A stretch of 64,000 nt of DNA, from assembly GCA_000149265.1 (NCBI GenBank), contig CH003313.1:2641314-2705313 (forward strand). Direction: 5' to 3'. Under the pieces are notes generated by a model that was given only the letters and a program-made list of their open reading frames with translations, searched no databases and was not told the DNA's origin. This document shows, in pieces, positions 34,597 through 47,700 of this stretch; the stretch's first letter is position 1, and each line of letters starts with the position of its first letter. Source of the DNA: Ciona savignyi (taxonomy: Eukaryota > Chordata > Ascidiacea > Phlebobranchia > Cionidae). Made by a program: the position numbers and the translations under genes.

Positions 34597-35758
34597 AAAT
34601 CAAACAAAAGTGCGGAAACTAAACTTGAAAACTCGTTCGCTCTTGCACGCAAATTTGCCGGTTTGGACATTGACGTAGCGAAACTACAGCATAATTAGAA
34701 GTTATACACCTCAATTTTGTAACATTGAGTATTTATATCGGCGTGTTTGAGTTCATGTTCGGCCATTTCGACTGTGAATTCTCGGCCGAAATGGAATATT
34801 TGAGTCGAACCTCGATTCACCATTATTTGCGTTTTTATTCGACGAAATCATACTGTTGGAAACAGACGGGTTTGAGTTATGGCTTCTCATATTCCATTGG
34901 AAAGATATCGATATTTTGTTCTTGGCTTGAATTTTCCACCACCGATGGCGCGTATACACAGGTTGATGTTGGTAAATATGGAAGGGGGTGTTTTTGCACG
35001 CGTTAAATCTCTACTGATGGCGCGTATACAAAGGTTAATCTTGGTAAATATGGAAGGGGGTGTTTTTTTGCACGCGTTAAATCCCTACTGATGGCGCGTA
35101 TACACAGGTTAATCTTGGTAAATATGAAAGGGGGTGTTTTTTGCACGCGTTGAATCCCTACCGATGGCGCGTATACACGGTATATTGTTGGTAAATATGA
35201 AAAACGATATTTTTAATTCTCACCATTACCACTTGCTAAAGATTTCCCTTGAATAAATTCACATGAATATCCCACCACTAAATTAATCTATTGTGTGATC
35301 ATTATCGGCCACTCTACCTCTTTCTTCGCAAGATTTTGCGGTTTTTGTCAACTCGGTTCCGGTATTTGTTGTACGATTCAGCCAACTGACTTTAATCTTG
35401 GCTCTGTATTTGCTTTTTTCGTATTTTCTCTTTTTCTTATCACTTTAGAGAATTCACAATTTGCTGTCGTTGTGTGAAACCGCTAGATGGCGTGCTACAC
35501 CCACCACTTGTTATGCTTACTATTTCGTATTCAGCATAATCTCTTTGTCCAAACCTGCTTCCTGCTTTGAATTTGTGCAAAATCACTCGTTTCTAGATTC
35601 CATTATATTTTTGAAAATCATGCTAATTCTTACAAATCAATGTTTAAAATTATCATTCGTCGCTTGATTTGCGCCGCCATAATCTGATCAAGTATAATAT
35701 GTAAGAATCGTATTCATGCACTACATCGCGGATTATTAAATTAGCAAAGAGTCGGTTT
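34597..35758. other. 3' region between convergent SBSPON and S1P lyase genes
   Basis: Contains a 73-bp tandem repeat and an AATAAA at 35252-35257 that could end SBSPON transcripts. Nothing else is supported. Confidence 0.55.
34941..35200. repeat. Tandem repeat, about 73-bp unit, 3.5 copies
   Basis: The block gatggcgcgtatacacaggt starts at 34944, 35016, 35090 and 35163 (spacings 72, 74, 73). Each unit continues with ttggtaaatatg, aagggggtgttttt and gcacgcgtt. Confidence 0.85.
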
Positions 35759-38700
35759 CTATGTTTTGTAGATTTCGTCGAAGAGATCAACTAAAAAGTT
35801 GTCCACGATCCCGTCACTAGGGACGATAGAGAGCATTCCGTAAATGGCGGACGTCCCAGCTTTCTTATCAGATCCGTGTTCCTTAGAAAATATATTTTGA
35901 AATTAAATGATTGGAGTTACATTACATTATCGGCATTTCAGTGTGTTAAACAAACTTAAAACTCGTGATAATTAAGTTAGTTATATATATTGAATACAGT
36001 ATAAAACATTAGAATTGGATTACATTATCGGCATAAAGAATTATATGTTAAACACTGAAAATTCAGTTTATATATTAAAAACGGTATATGACTATAGGGA
36101 ATAACGACTCTACATAATCAGCAGTGCACAGGATTATTTAGATACTATGTGCATCCTGTGCAGGGATCGGACCGACCCGACAATTATTAGTACGAATGAC
36201 ACAGAATGGTAGGCAAAATTGGTTTCACTAATCTGCGGTTCACCGGGGCAGAATGAGCGGGGCAACACACTATTCTACGGGACAGGGCAAAGAGGGGTGG
36301 AGGGGTATTTTCGTCACTAACTTAAGTGGTACGGGGTAAGAGTATATCATGAACGGGACGTGTTATATCATAATTTAACCCGCCCCGTTTATGTTGGTGA
36401 CGAAAATATTTCTTCCCGTTCATGATATATCACGTCCCGCTTGTGTTATAACCCGTCCCGCTCAAGTTAATTATGAAATAACCCGTCCCCGCTCATATTG
36501 GTGACAAAAATAGTTCGTCCCGCTAGTGATATAATGCGTTGTCCCGCCCCGGTCCTCACCTTGTCCCGTAGATTAGTAAACCCCTGCAAAATATAGTACG
36601 TCACAAGACACAAACAGTCGTGTGGCAGAATGGTTAACGCAACCGATTCATACATCGATTTCTGTATACAAACTGTCTCAGTGACGAGCTCATTACGGGT
36701 TCGAAACTCAGCCCGCTAAAAAAAGCGAAAAAATGCAAGAGAACTACCCACCTTAACGTGTTGAACGGATTCCCTGAGATCGACGATCCATTGATCTGAG
36801 CTTTTAATGTGGTTGGGTAGGATTGAACAGTGGATGGAGTCTGGGCCTCGTTGGGCTTCCAACTTCCAACCTAAATGAATGGCACGATGTGAGCTTTATC
36901 AGCACCAAAATCAGCGACAGTCTAGCTACAGTACACTTTTATTGTATACAGTTGTCGTTTTTTAACGTTATCATATTTTAACACGAGCAAAATAATTGAT
37001 TTATGGAAAGGAGAACGAATTTAGAACTGGTGGTGGAAGAATGATTTTTTGCAAATTCACACCTTATTCTCATTGTTTTGTACCATGCTCGTAAAAAAAT
37101 ATCGATAATCGTCACAAAACCGCGTGTTTGCAGTCGGTTTTCTTATCGAAGAGTGCTTTCTTAGATTTACCACATTAAACAGTGCTTCTTAATTTCGATA
37201 TGTTTTAAACAAAACGTTACAACGCGTAAATGCAATGTCAGAAGGCATAAGAAATCGACACCACTTTACATCATTTCCGTTCATACCGTTTTGAAATAAA
37301 CATGTTGACAAGAGACGTGTTGGGCAATGCTTTTCTTCGAATATTCTTTACTTTCAAGTAAGTCTAGAAGAGGGTTATTTCCAAGTCCCATAAGTTGTAT
37401 GGAAACTGTTAGGAGTGTGCGCATGGATATTTAAATGTTAAAAATGTAGTACAGATGGATGGACATGTAAAGATTTTGCGGTAAAATTTGCCTATTTGTG
37501 TTAATCTTTAATAGGTCATTTGCAAAAATTCATACAGTTAGCCTATACTCAGAAAAACTTGTTATAAAAGTGCGGGGTTCTGTAATTCTAGCCCCGATGC
37601 TGCTGTGTATGATAAACGATGAGGCAGTTAATTAGAAAGCGGATGTGGCATGACTACTTAGACAATAGTGCCCACCAAACAATTAATTAATGGGCGAATT
37701 CGTTTATTGCTTCAGTGGAAAATAACCGAGTTTATCCGCAGTTGCCATGTAGGAAGTCGCTTTATATCCTGTGAGCCGTGGAAAGTTGCATCCAAAATGG
37801 AAGTTGTCAGAATATTTGTCGTCTCTATTATCGTGTGTTACTTCAATGCTTGTTAAATTTAAGAATAAAATCGAGCAAATGAGATGCAAAGATGTCTGTA
37901 TGTTTGAAGGCTTTTAGTGTTTTTTCGACTTTGTCTGTGTTTTTCGAGTTGTTCATCCCTAATTTGTAATTATTACGTGTTATAAGCATTGTTTGTTTAG
38001 TTTGTATTGTGTTCCGTTTAAATCAGGCATATTTAAGCGACAAAAAATATAATAATAGAACTGAGTTAACCGAAAGGCAGGATTGAGACGGATAAACTGT
38101 TATGTAGCATGATTGTATAAACACATGTCGCCAGTGCCTGAATGAAGGTCATATCTGGAATATATTAATAAAGGCTGTTTTTCGGAGAAACGAAGGAGTG
38201 CTTGCTACCCAATTAAGCACAGGAAGTAGATGCATATTTGTCTATTAGTTACTTGAATAAGGGGAAAACTAAAAGGAGGAAAAGAGGGAAGGGACACCAA
38301 AATGAAGACGAGGGCATTATAGTTAGTTTAAACATGGGGTTAAAGTTAGGGTTAGATCTGTGTTAAAATTAGTGTTTGGAAAAGGGTTAAAATTATTTTC
38401 CATAGTTTTAGGGAGCAATTTCCCTCCTTCTCTCCTTTGAGTATTGCGCTTGAATAGCGTACGCAGTTAACGTTGTTAGGCGAGTTGTTGGATAAGTGAC
38501 CATCAATTAGACAATTAAACCCACTGACTTTGATATTTATTAGTGTAAACATGTGGAAAGTTACGCTCAGTGTGTTGTGCTACGTAGTAAGCTGTGTTTC
38601 CAGCAACACAAATGGATGGACCGGCCTTCCAAGGTTGGACAGTAAGTCTAACAACGCTTCTAACGGAGATGCATTAAACCAAGGTAAGTTGCTAAATACT

Positions 38701-41700
38701 TGGGTAAATCACCTTTCTGTGGCGATATATATGTTATAAAGAAGAAAATTTTAAGAATTTGTTGTGTTTTTTTATAAATGTTTATAAACTGCACTAAATT
38801 AGTATCTAAAATATTAATACAACTTAAACAATTTCTTGATATAACAGTTAAATTTCAGATTTATAATTAAATGAATTTCTAGATATCACAGTTAAATAAT
38901 GCGTAACCGTAAAACTCTGGGTTCCGCTGGGTTGGACTAAATTGGCGATGTGATAAAATTACATCGACCCCATAACACAGCTGGTATCTGATATTTTTTT
39001 CAGGGAATAGAAATTTGCGCATTGAGTCTGTAATGCTGCGACACACAGCGACATGGGATCGATTCCCGGGTGAAACCAGTTTTACAGTGAAGTTCAAGGT
39101 CACCACAGAGTAAGTCGCCACGAATGATATTTATCCCAGAATAATTCTGACAAAGTTTAATTTTCAAAGTTCTTCTTGGTTCGCATCGCTGTCGTGCGGT
39201 GTAACTCATCAGACCAGATGTGACGTAAGCATGGACTTACGAAATGCAATGCTGACGTATTACGTCACCGTTGTTAGTGACGTCAGACCTCAAATCTCCG
39301 ACGTCATCACATTTCGCCCAGAACTTGACAGTAAGTAGGAAAGGATATTCAGGTTTATCCTCGTGAATGGGAAAACTAGGGGGTTACCACGCGGGAAAAA
39401 CGTAGCGCCAAATGTCGGGTTACCGGAGCTATTGTAGTGTGTTGTGTATGATTAAGATGTTCCTTCAATTTAGTAGGTGTAAGGAATAGCCTAATATCAG
39501 GTAGTGTTAATATTTATATTTGTTAGCAGAGTTTGGTTTTGATACTGTGTTGGTCTCTTCATAAAGTCCGTTTTTTTATATGCAATTATGTATATGTATC
39601 GGTCGCGATAACCAATCGGCCACACGACCGTACGTTAATATCCATATTGTTGGGGAGATTTGCTGATATTAACTTATCCATGATGACGGTAAAATGTTAC
39701 TTTCAGCCACGTTATTACCACCCATGTTTACCGCATTTCGACATAAAGAAGTGATTTTCATTCGCCCAGCTGTTCCCATGAACCTAGGAACTGGTGACTT
39801 GATAATTGACCAACTGACCACTTTGAAATATCAGGTTAGTTTTGAAAGAACGAAATTATCCAAACCTATTTATTGGCGCATAAATGTATGCTTTTTAACT
39901 TTTTGTGTTTGGTATTATATAATTTCACCAATTAAAGTTTTTTTTCGGGCTAGATTTCGAACCTGTGATGGGCGCATCGCCGAAACCGTATTTTATATTG
40001 AAATCTGTATATGTATCGGTCGCTTTAACCATTCGCCCATATGACCGTACTCACCAAAACCTTTAGTGAGTGGTTACCTGACTTGCAAATTAAATAATTT
40101 TAATGGCTTTTAACAGGTGCATTACTGGACGACCACAGAGCCCAAGTTAACTTCCAATATGAGTGTGCTCATTCATGATACTCAAATTGCATCGCCGGTA
40201 ATTATGAAATTTGTACCTTCAGTGTTAATAGATCATTGCAATCTGCGTATTTCGATACAATTAAACGTTGGTCAACACTGTTTTGCGCCATAATTCCTAA
40301 ATTACGTGCAGTTTGAAATATTTAAGACATGAATAAATGTTTTCGTGTCACCATAGTTTACGAAACATCTAACACTGATACGTAATTTCTTTATTTAAAC
40401 CAAATAGGATGTTTATTAGCTAATTGGCCAATACATATTCCTTTTAAAAGTGTGACTCCATACACGGGCAGGAAGTAATAGAACCTATTTCCGCTAGGAA
40501 TGCGTAAATGAGCTTTATGTGGTAACTATTTTGTACAGGCACATAGCACTCATCTAGGCTAAATTGTGAGTCTACTAAAACACAGCCGAATAGCTTTATG
40601 TACATACCCAGTGATAGAAATGAATCACAACAGCAAATATTTCAATTATACTGAAAGAAACTTCACCATTATTTCAATGCGCGTGCGTTATATTCGTTAA
40701 CACTAAATTTTAAACACCAATGTAGGTAGGTATATGTTAACTAAAATACCGCATTTTCGCTTCGAATATAAGGTATATTCGTTTTATTTTTTGTTCTTTG
40801 AAATGTACTGCTATCTAGTAACAATCGTTTTTGACCAAATAGGATTTTAAATTAAATGTCTCCTTTGACGCAAATTTAAATGTTACATATATATGGCTAA
40901 TATACGACTTGAGTTTAAATGTCTAATATAACGTAAATTTAAATGACACTGAAAATATTTACATTTCAACAGCCACTGGACCCTCTGCGTGAATTCTGCT
41001 TCCACATACGTTTATACGAGCCGGAGTACGCGACGATCAATGCCACAGCGGGTTCTAGTGCTTGGAGCAATGTCACATGCTTTAAAGGCCAGCACTCGCC
41101 GAGGTTGATGAAACTCCACAACAAAGTAGCAATATACGGCGTAGCTGCTTCGCTTGGATGTATACTTGTCGTGTTCGTGCTCGTATACGGGAGTTACAGG
41201 GCTCGGAAGACATACAGGAGTATGCATAAAGTGGGGGAAGTCCCGAATAATTTGGTAAGTTTTTCACTCAGCCCGTATGGTACAAAACATAATTTAGTCC
41301 ACTGCTTCTCAAATTATTAAGTTCATGAACCCCTTTCAAATTATTAAAATTTTCTGCGAACCTTCTTTTAATCTAACATTAGCCCGTATTAGACGAAACG
41401 TAGTTTAGTGGAGGGCTTCCCAGTCTTTTAAGCTTGAGAACCCTTTTGGTTTATTAAAATTTTCCGTGACCGATCTTCCTGTTTAAATTCTAAACAGATA
41501 GAAATATATACAAAATATATATACTAGTTTGTGTGAAATTGATGTTCTCTTTGCGAACTTAACATTTCATTGCGCGAACCCCATTTTGGAAAGCCCTGGT
41601 TCATTTTGGAAAGCCCTGGTTTAGGTGTTATATGATTCTCAGGGTGTTATATATGATTCTTTTAGAGATTTCGTTTAAATATTATTGTGAGACATTTAAA

Positions 41701-44700
41701 AAACTATAGCACGAGAAAACTACCAAAAAAGGTCAGCGTGTCGTTTAAAAAACGTTCTTTCTGTCCAGATGACCGTGTTGTCAGAAATGGAGGCCATGAC
41801 GGTTGATCGCTACCATATTTGGGCACCGAACACTGAAATGTTTGATGTGGTGAGTCTCAAACCCATCGGTGGCACTGGGTCGGCTTGTCTCGATGAAAAT
41901 AGTGAAGTCTTTCTCGATGCGAAGGAAAGGATTGTTTGTGGTAGGTTCTTGTGTGGGAGTTGTGGGGGGTTTGGTGCATGTGTTTAATGCGTGTTCTGGC
42001 CGTAGCATGGTCCGTGTTATTGTGCTAGATTTGGTGCGTAAGATTGCAAAAGATTAGAGTGTGACATTTATATCCATATAAGAGGTTGAATACATTGTTA
42101 ATAAAAGTAGGTAGATTTCTAGCGTCTCTTAGCTATAAGCCTGCCCTAACATATAGGGAATTTAAAATAAAAGACATCCACAAAACCGTTTTTTGAACCT
42201 TTGCCATGATTTGCGTTAGTTGATATAATTTAATACTTGGACAAAAAATGAATAAACTATTTGTTAAGGATATGGAGAGCGTACGAGAGATGATATCCAC
42301 CGAAAGAGAATTCGTAGTCGAGGCTACCATAGTGCTTCATCGGATTCCACCGAAACTAGCGAGATCCAAGAATACGTTCAGTGCAATGCACGCCTACCCT
42401 CAGTTACGCAAGTTGGCGCCTTACAACGCTGGCCAAGAGAAGTCAACGAGTATTTGCCAGAGACGAGGGAAAGTGGGCTTCCTATTCAGACAAAAATGAC
42501 GCCAATTCCATCTTATGTAGCAACTGCTGAGGACGTTTTACCAGCTGTACCGAACACGTTCTTACACACCGTACATGGAGAAACGAGGTTCATGGTACAA
42601 CCTGTGTGTTTTAGACCGCTTGCGTCTCGTGTGGAGAGCACGGCATTTCCAGTCGACAACCCGACTTATTCATCTGATATCACGCGAAGCACGCCGGATC
42701 TATTTCACAGGGAAGCCGGAATGTCAGGGTAGGATTACCGCTGTTGAGCGCCATTGCTGCATTATGATGGATGCGATTATACATTATCAGCGTTCATATT
42801 TTCCTGAAGCAATTTATTCAATGTGTACCGTGTGTGGTGCGAAACTGAATCAATAGTTATAATCAAGGGGTTAACTTAATTTTAAATTAAATTTACCAGC
42901 ATTATCAGCATGAGCGTTCATGTTTTCCTGAAGCCATTTATTTAATGTGTAGCATGTGTGATGCATTCACAATCATTATCTGCTTACTGCGGTTAACACC
43001 CAAAAGAAACTGAATAAATAGGTAAAATAAAGGGTTAGTTTAACCCAACCCCCACAAGTCAATAGGTAAAATCAAAAACTTTTAACCTAGTTACGACTAC
43101 GGTCATGCTCATAAACAAAATACCTTCTCGCCTGATTTAGTGATTTCTTAAAAAAATAGTGATTTCTTAAAAAATCATTCGAAATCACATTAGTACTATT
43201 TTATACATAATGGATGCTAAGATAAAAGAATCCCTTTTCCTTGATAAAAATGTTCCGACATCGCCTCCGCTACCGTACAGCGTATAGTCGGCTACCGATT
43301 ATATTAATTTCAGATGTTTTTAGAGCATGGGCAAACTATACGGCACGTTGGTCGGCCAAAATGAAAATGAAATAATTTTGGCCCCTGATTCCAAAGTGTG
43401 TTACCCCTGTGTTACAGGCATAAAAAAGCAATAATTAAAATTTCAAAAACTAAACCAAAAACATATTGAAACTTAGATTTTTTTGCGATTTTATTTTAGA
43501 TAAATGAACGCACTGGAGTAAGAGTTTGAAGAGAGTAACGACGCGAATATCATCAAAGTCGAAAGTGGGGAGAATATACATTGGGTATTTGGGTCATGGG
43601 CTTTACGACCCACAAAACACAGCTCAAAACACAAAACACAGCTTTACTTTACCACAAAACACAGCTCCACTTCTGGTCATATTACGATAACTTATGAACT
43701 TTAATGAGGTCAACACAATGTCTTCGTTTGTGCGGCTCGACTGCGTGCACGGGTTATCTCTTCCACCGTGGATTTATCATTTAAAGCGGATTTCCCTCCG
43801 GATACCGAAGAATCCATCACACCAGCCCACGAGTCCCGGCTGTCAAGATCGGTTCATCCGGGCAAATCCCCGCAGTTGGTCGTTGAAAATCCCCGCAGAA
43901 ATCTCCACATTTCGCCGATGTCAATCCCGCTTCTTCCACGTATAAAATATAATCGTTGTTATTGGACGACTGCGGTATAAACGGGGAAAAGTCCAGTTCC
44001 TGAGATAAATACGTCGGAGCGACGTTTTCCAACGAAACATGCGAGATTCTTGTAGAAGGCAGCTCGGCGGCAACCGATGTTACGATTTCGGTTTCAAGAT
44101 ACGAAGTTGTATCGGTTTCTGGAAGACTTTGTTTCATAACAATCATCTATATCGAAATGTAGGATGTTAGAATATTTAAAACAATAAAATTTAACCAAAA
44201 AGCGTGAAGCACAAGTGCTGGGTTTGAACTAAATCGTCCGACTGTTTAGTCTGGTGGGTTATTGCGTCGCCGAAATTTTATTTTGTCCTTGGGAAAGACA
44301 CTTAACGGACAATGCCTAAACGTGAAGAATGACTGCAGGATTTTTTAATAAATTAAAAAAGGGAATATTAAAGTTTAGGAAGCCTTCCCATATACCAATA
44401 TAATTTTGTAACACTTAACCCTAGCATCGTCCATAAACCACTTTGACAAAAGCCACACGTCCTTGGTCATCGGTATTTACGTGCACTATAGGAAATTCAT
44501 GTTTATCTCCGTGAAAGGGAAAATAAAAGGGGGTTGACACACGGGAATCGTCAGATTACCTCGTGCCCACCGTCGAGTTACCGAAGCCATTGTAGTGTTT
44601 TGTGTGTGATTAAGACGGTCCTTCAATTTGGTAGAACCTTTTATTTCATTAAGCTCAGGCAATGTTCGTTGCCCAAGGACACAACCGACTAGCTAGGACT

Positions 44701-47700
44701 AGTTTCGAACCCGCAATCTTTCGCCTGCAGTTTCACTCACCAAGGACGGGGGCATAACTCTATGCTTCCTTGCTGTTATATAATTCAGGAATCTGTTCGA
44801 CATTTTGACTCCAATAACAACAAGAACAATAAACCCAACTGCGCCGACCGTGCCACCGATACTTTTGGCCAAGTGTGAGTCGGTATGGCCGTTCTTTTGG
44901 TTTGAAATCGGTAAAATCCGAGGTGAGTCTGAGCATTGGAACACGATTTTAGTTGTCTAAACTTGTCATACAGCGATATATATGATGGTGCCATGTTTGT
45001 TTTCAGCACAAAATAACACACACGGAAAAATCTCCGAAATTAAAAGTATACCTATATCAGTTAAAAACCAAGAAAAGTGTCCTGTTTGATATTAACACAC
45101 AATATAAAATAACGGATAGGCTACGATATTAAAGTATAACTATCACTTAAAGAACTAATATATATATATATAAAACTATCATTTTTGCACATATTACGAT
45201 TATGGATAAGACGGGCTAGCACCAGTGATTCGCGTCAATTTATCACTAACCTCAATAACTGGGGAAAACTAACAGGAGGGAAAAGGGGAAGGCGTGAAAC
45301 TGCACACATAAAAATGCTTACCTGAATAACAAACAACGTCCGACCAGCCGGCAGAGGTAAATAGCAAGGCTGTGAGTTTAAGTCGGAAACAAACCGAGTG
45401 ATGGCCGGCTATTGGGACAGGTATGTGGCGCACTGTGGCAGGTCTACGGATCTCAATTATATCACTTGCGTTGGGAGATTTCGTCAGCTGTTGTTTAAGA
45501 TGTTTTAGATTAATACACACTTTTACTTTTAATTCTAGTCATGGTAATTATTATTTGTTGGAAAATTAAATAAAAAGTGTTAAATACTTTTTTGATGGAT
45601 TTAGTCTAAATGCTTTTGACAACGGTATTCGCGCTACCATTCCTAAAAGTTTGATAAATTATCGTTAGGATAGGATATTCATGTTTATTCCCGTGAATGG
45701 GAAAACCAGAGGGTTAACACACGGGTGATCGTCAGATCACCTCGCGCCCACCGTCGGGTTACCGGAGCTATTGCAATATGTTGTGTATGATTCATACAAT
45801 CCATTGATTTAGTAGAACACATTAACTCGCTGTGTTTATGCAATCTCCAATAATGCCTTGCCCAAGGGCACAATCAAATAGCTGGCGACCATTTACGAAC
45901 CAGCAACCCTTATGCTGAAAAGCGACGTACTAAACCACCAAGCTATGTCGGACTATATTAACACAAAAGAAGAGGAATAAGTGGCTGAACCCTCACCCAC
46001 CGTGGTCCAATACTGCACAACATAGGTGAGCACATCATCGTATAGGAAGTCAGTAAGCAATTCCCCTGTACTTTGTATATGTGGTGCTACTGGGATCGTA
46101 AGTATCGCCGTATTCTCTTGCATTCCGACCTTAAACTTCGGTGCGTACAACATACCTGTTTTGAATATTATATTACAAGTTTATTATTTTAAATTTTGAA
46201 ACGAAATTTAAACCATTTTGGGCGGGAAGTTTAACCGACAAATATCTTGCAAGTTGCAAGCATTGTGTAACTTCGAAATCCCAGTCCAGTGGTCTTATGA
46301 ACATGGTTCAAGGAAGTATAAATATTTATAAGAAAAGACAATATAACATACATATTTTAAAAAAACTGTGATGAAAATTGAATTAAATTACTCTTATTAA
46401 TTTAAATTTTGAAACGAAATCTAAACCATTTTGGGCTGAAACTTTTCCGACAGAAGTCTTACAGGTATTGGTGGTTATTTATTTATACTTTTTAATAAAA
46501 AAACAATCATTGAAAATTATAAATGTTACCAATGGCAAAGAAATGGTAATACCATAGCCTTTAAAACCAAGTTTGAAAATACACAACTAGCTTAGTAAGG
46601 ACCGGTTAAATAATCACTATTAAACCTTTCTTTCAATTGCTGTTCCTGTTATTTTTAGGTAATAATGAGAAATTACAATGTATCGGTGGAGTCATAATGC
46701 GTCTAGGAGAACTAACGTAACGGATACGGCTGGCAGGCTCTCACCAGAGTATCAATTAAGTAATGATTAATAAACAACATAAACAATCTAATCATCCAAT
46801 CACTTACCGTCGACGTAAGGCACAAACTTGAAACTCTCGACGAAGAAACTCGTTCGGTTTCCGATTTCGGCAAATACTTTGAAGTGATGGGTATCGTATA
46901 CTGCGTAGGTGGTGTTGGTGACTTGACATTGGTTGACACGCACATGCGCACAGTGGGGAAGCTCTTCCCAACTGCAGGGAAACGTAATGACATAACGTCA
47001 GTGCAGCAAACACGGGCACACGTACACTGGTACTATATCTTGGTCAATACAAATGAATCAAGCTATTTGTATCTATTCTGTTAGCTTGGGAAAAGGTTGC
47101 AGGTTCGAAACTGGTCAATAGCTAGTCGGTTGCGTTCTTGGGCAAGGCACGTAAGGACATTGCCTGAACCCAGCAGATTAAAGGGTGCTACTGAATTGAA
47201 AAAAAACGTTCCAATTATACACAACACACTGCAATAGCTCCGTTAACCCGACGATGGGCGCGAGGTCATCTGACGATTGTCCGTGTGTTAACGCCCTCTG
47301 TTTTTTTCATTTACGGGGATAAACATGAAAATCCTATTTATTCTACGTTGCGCACATTTTAGTCGAGTACGCGTTATTCACCATGGTAAAGGTGCATTAA
47401 GTTAGTTTATATAAACATTCAGCTGCGAAATAAACCGCAAATCTTGCAGGATTTCGTATAATAATATTTTTCGGGTAAATATCTATTTTTATCTGATACT
47501 GTACCAATACGAGTCTTAGGTAGACATACATTATAAATAAGTATATTAAAGCTTCTTTAGCAAATATGACTGTTTAACAATGTAAGCTAATCGGTCGATT
47601 ATTTAAATCGTTTTTTTCGGCCGACTATTTAAACCCTTTTTTCTTCGTAAATCTCTAAAGCCATAATATATTTACCGGTCTTCTAATGCATCCTCGTTGA

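Noticed and set aside
34725..35091. Overlapping open frames after the SBSPON stop
   Set aside because: They read through the 73-bp tandem repeat and have no splice or start support.
36614..36738. Possible genuine tRNA gene
   Set aside because: The A-box and B-box are clear but the unit recurs as an A-tailed repeat and does not fold into a standard cloverleaf with paired acceptor ends.
42248..42499. 83-codon frame overlapping the last exon of receptor 1
   Set aside because: The alternative frame entered from exon 7 in phase 1 stays open for 154 codons to 42732 and fits the splice junction; this frame is a shadow.
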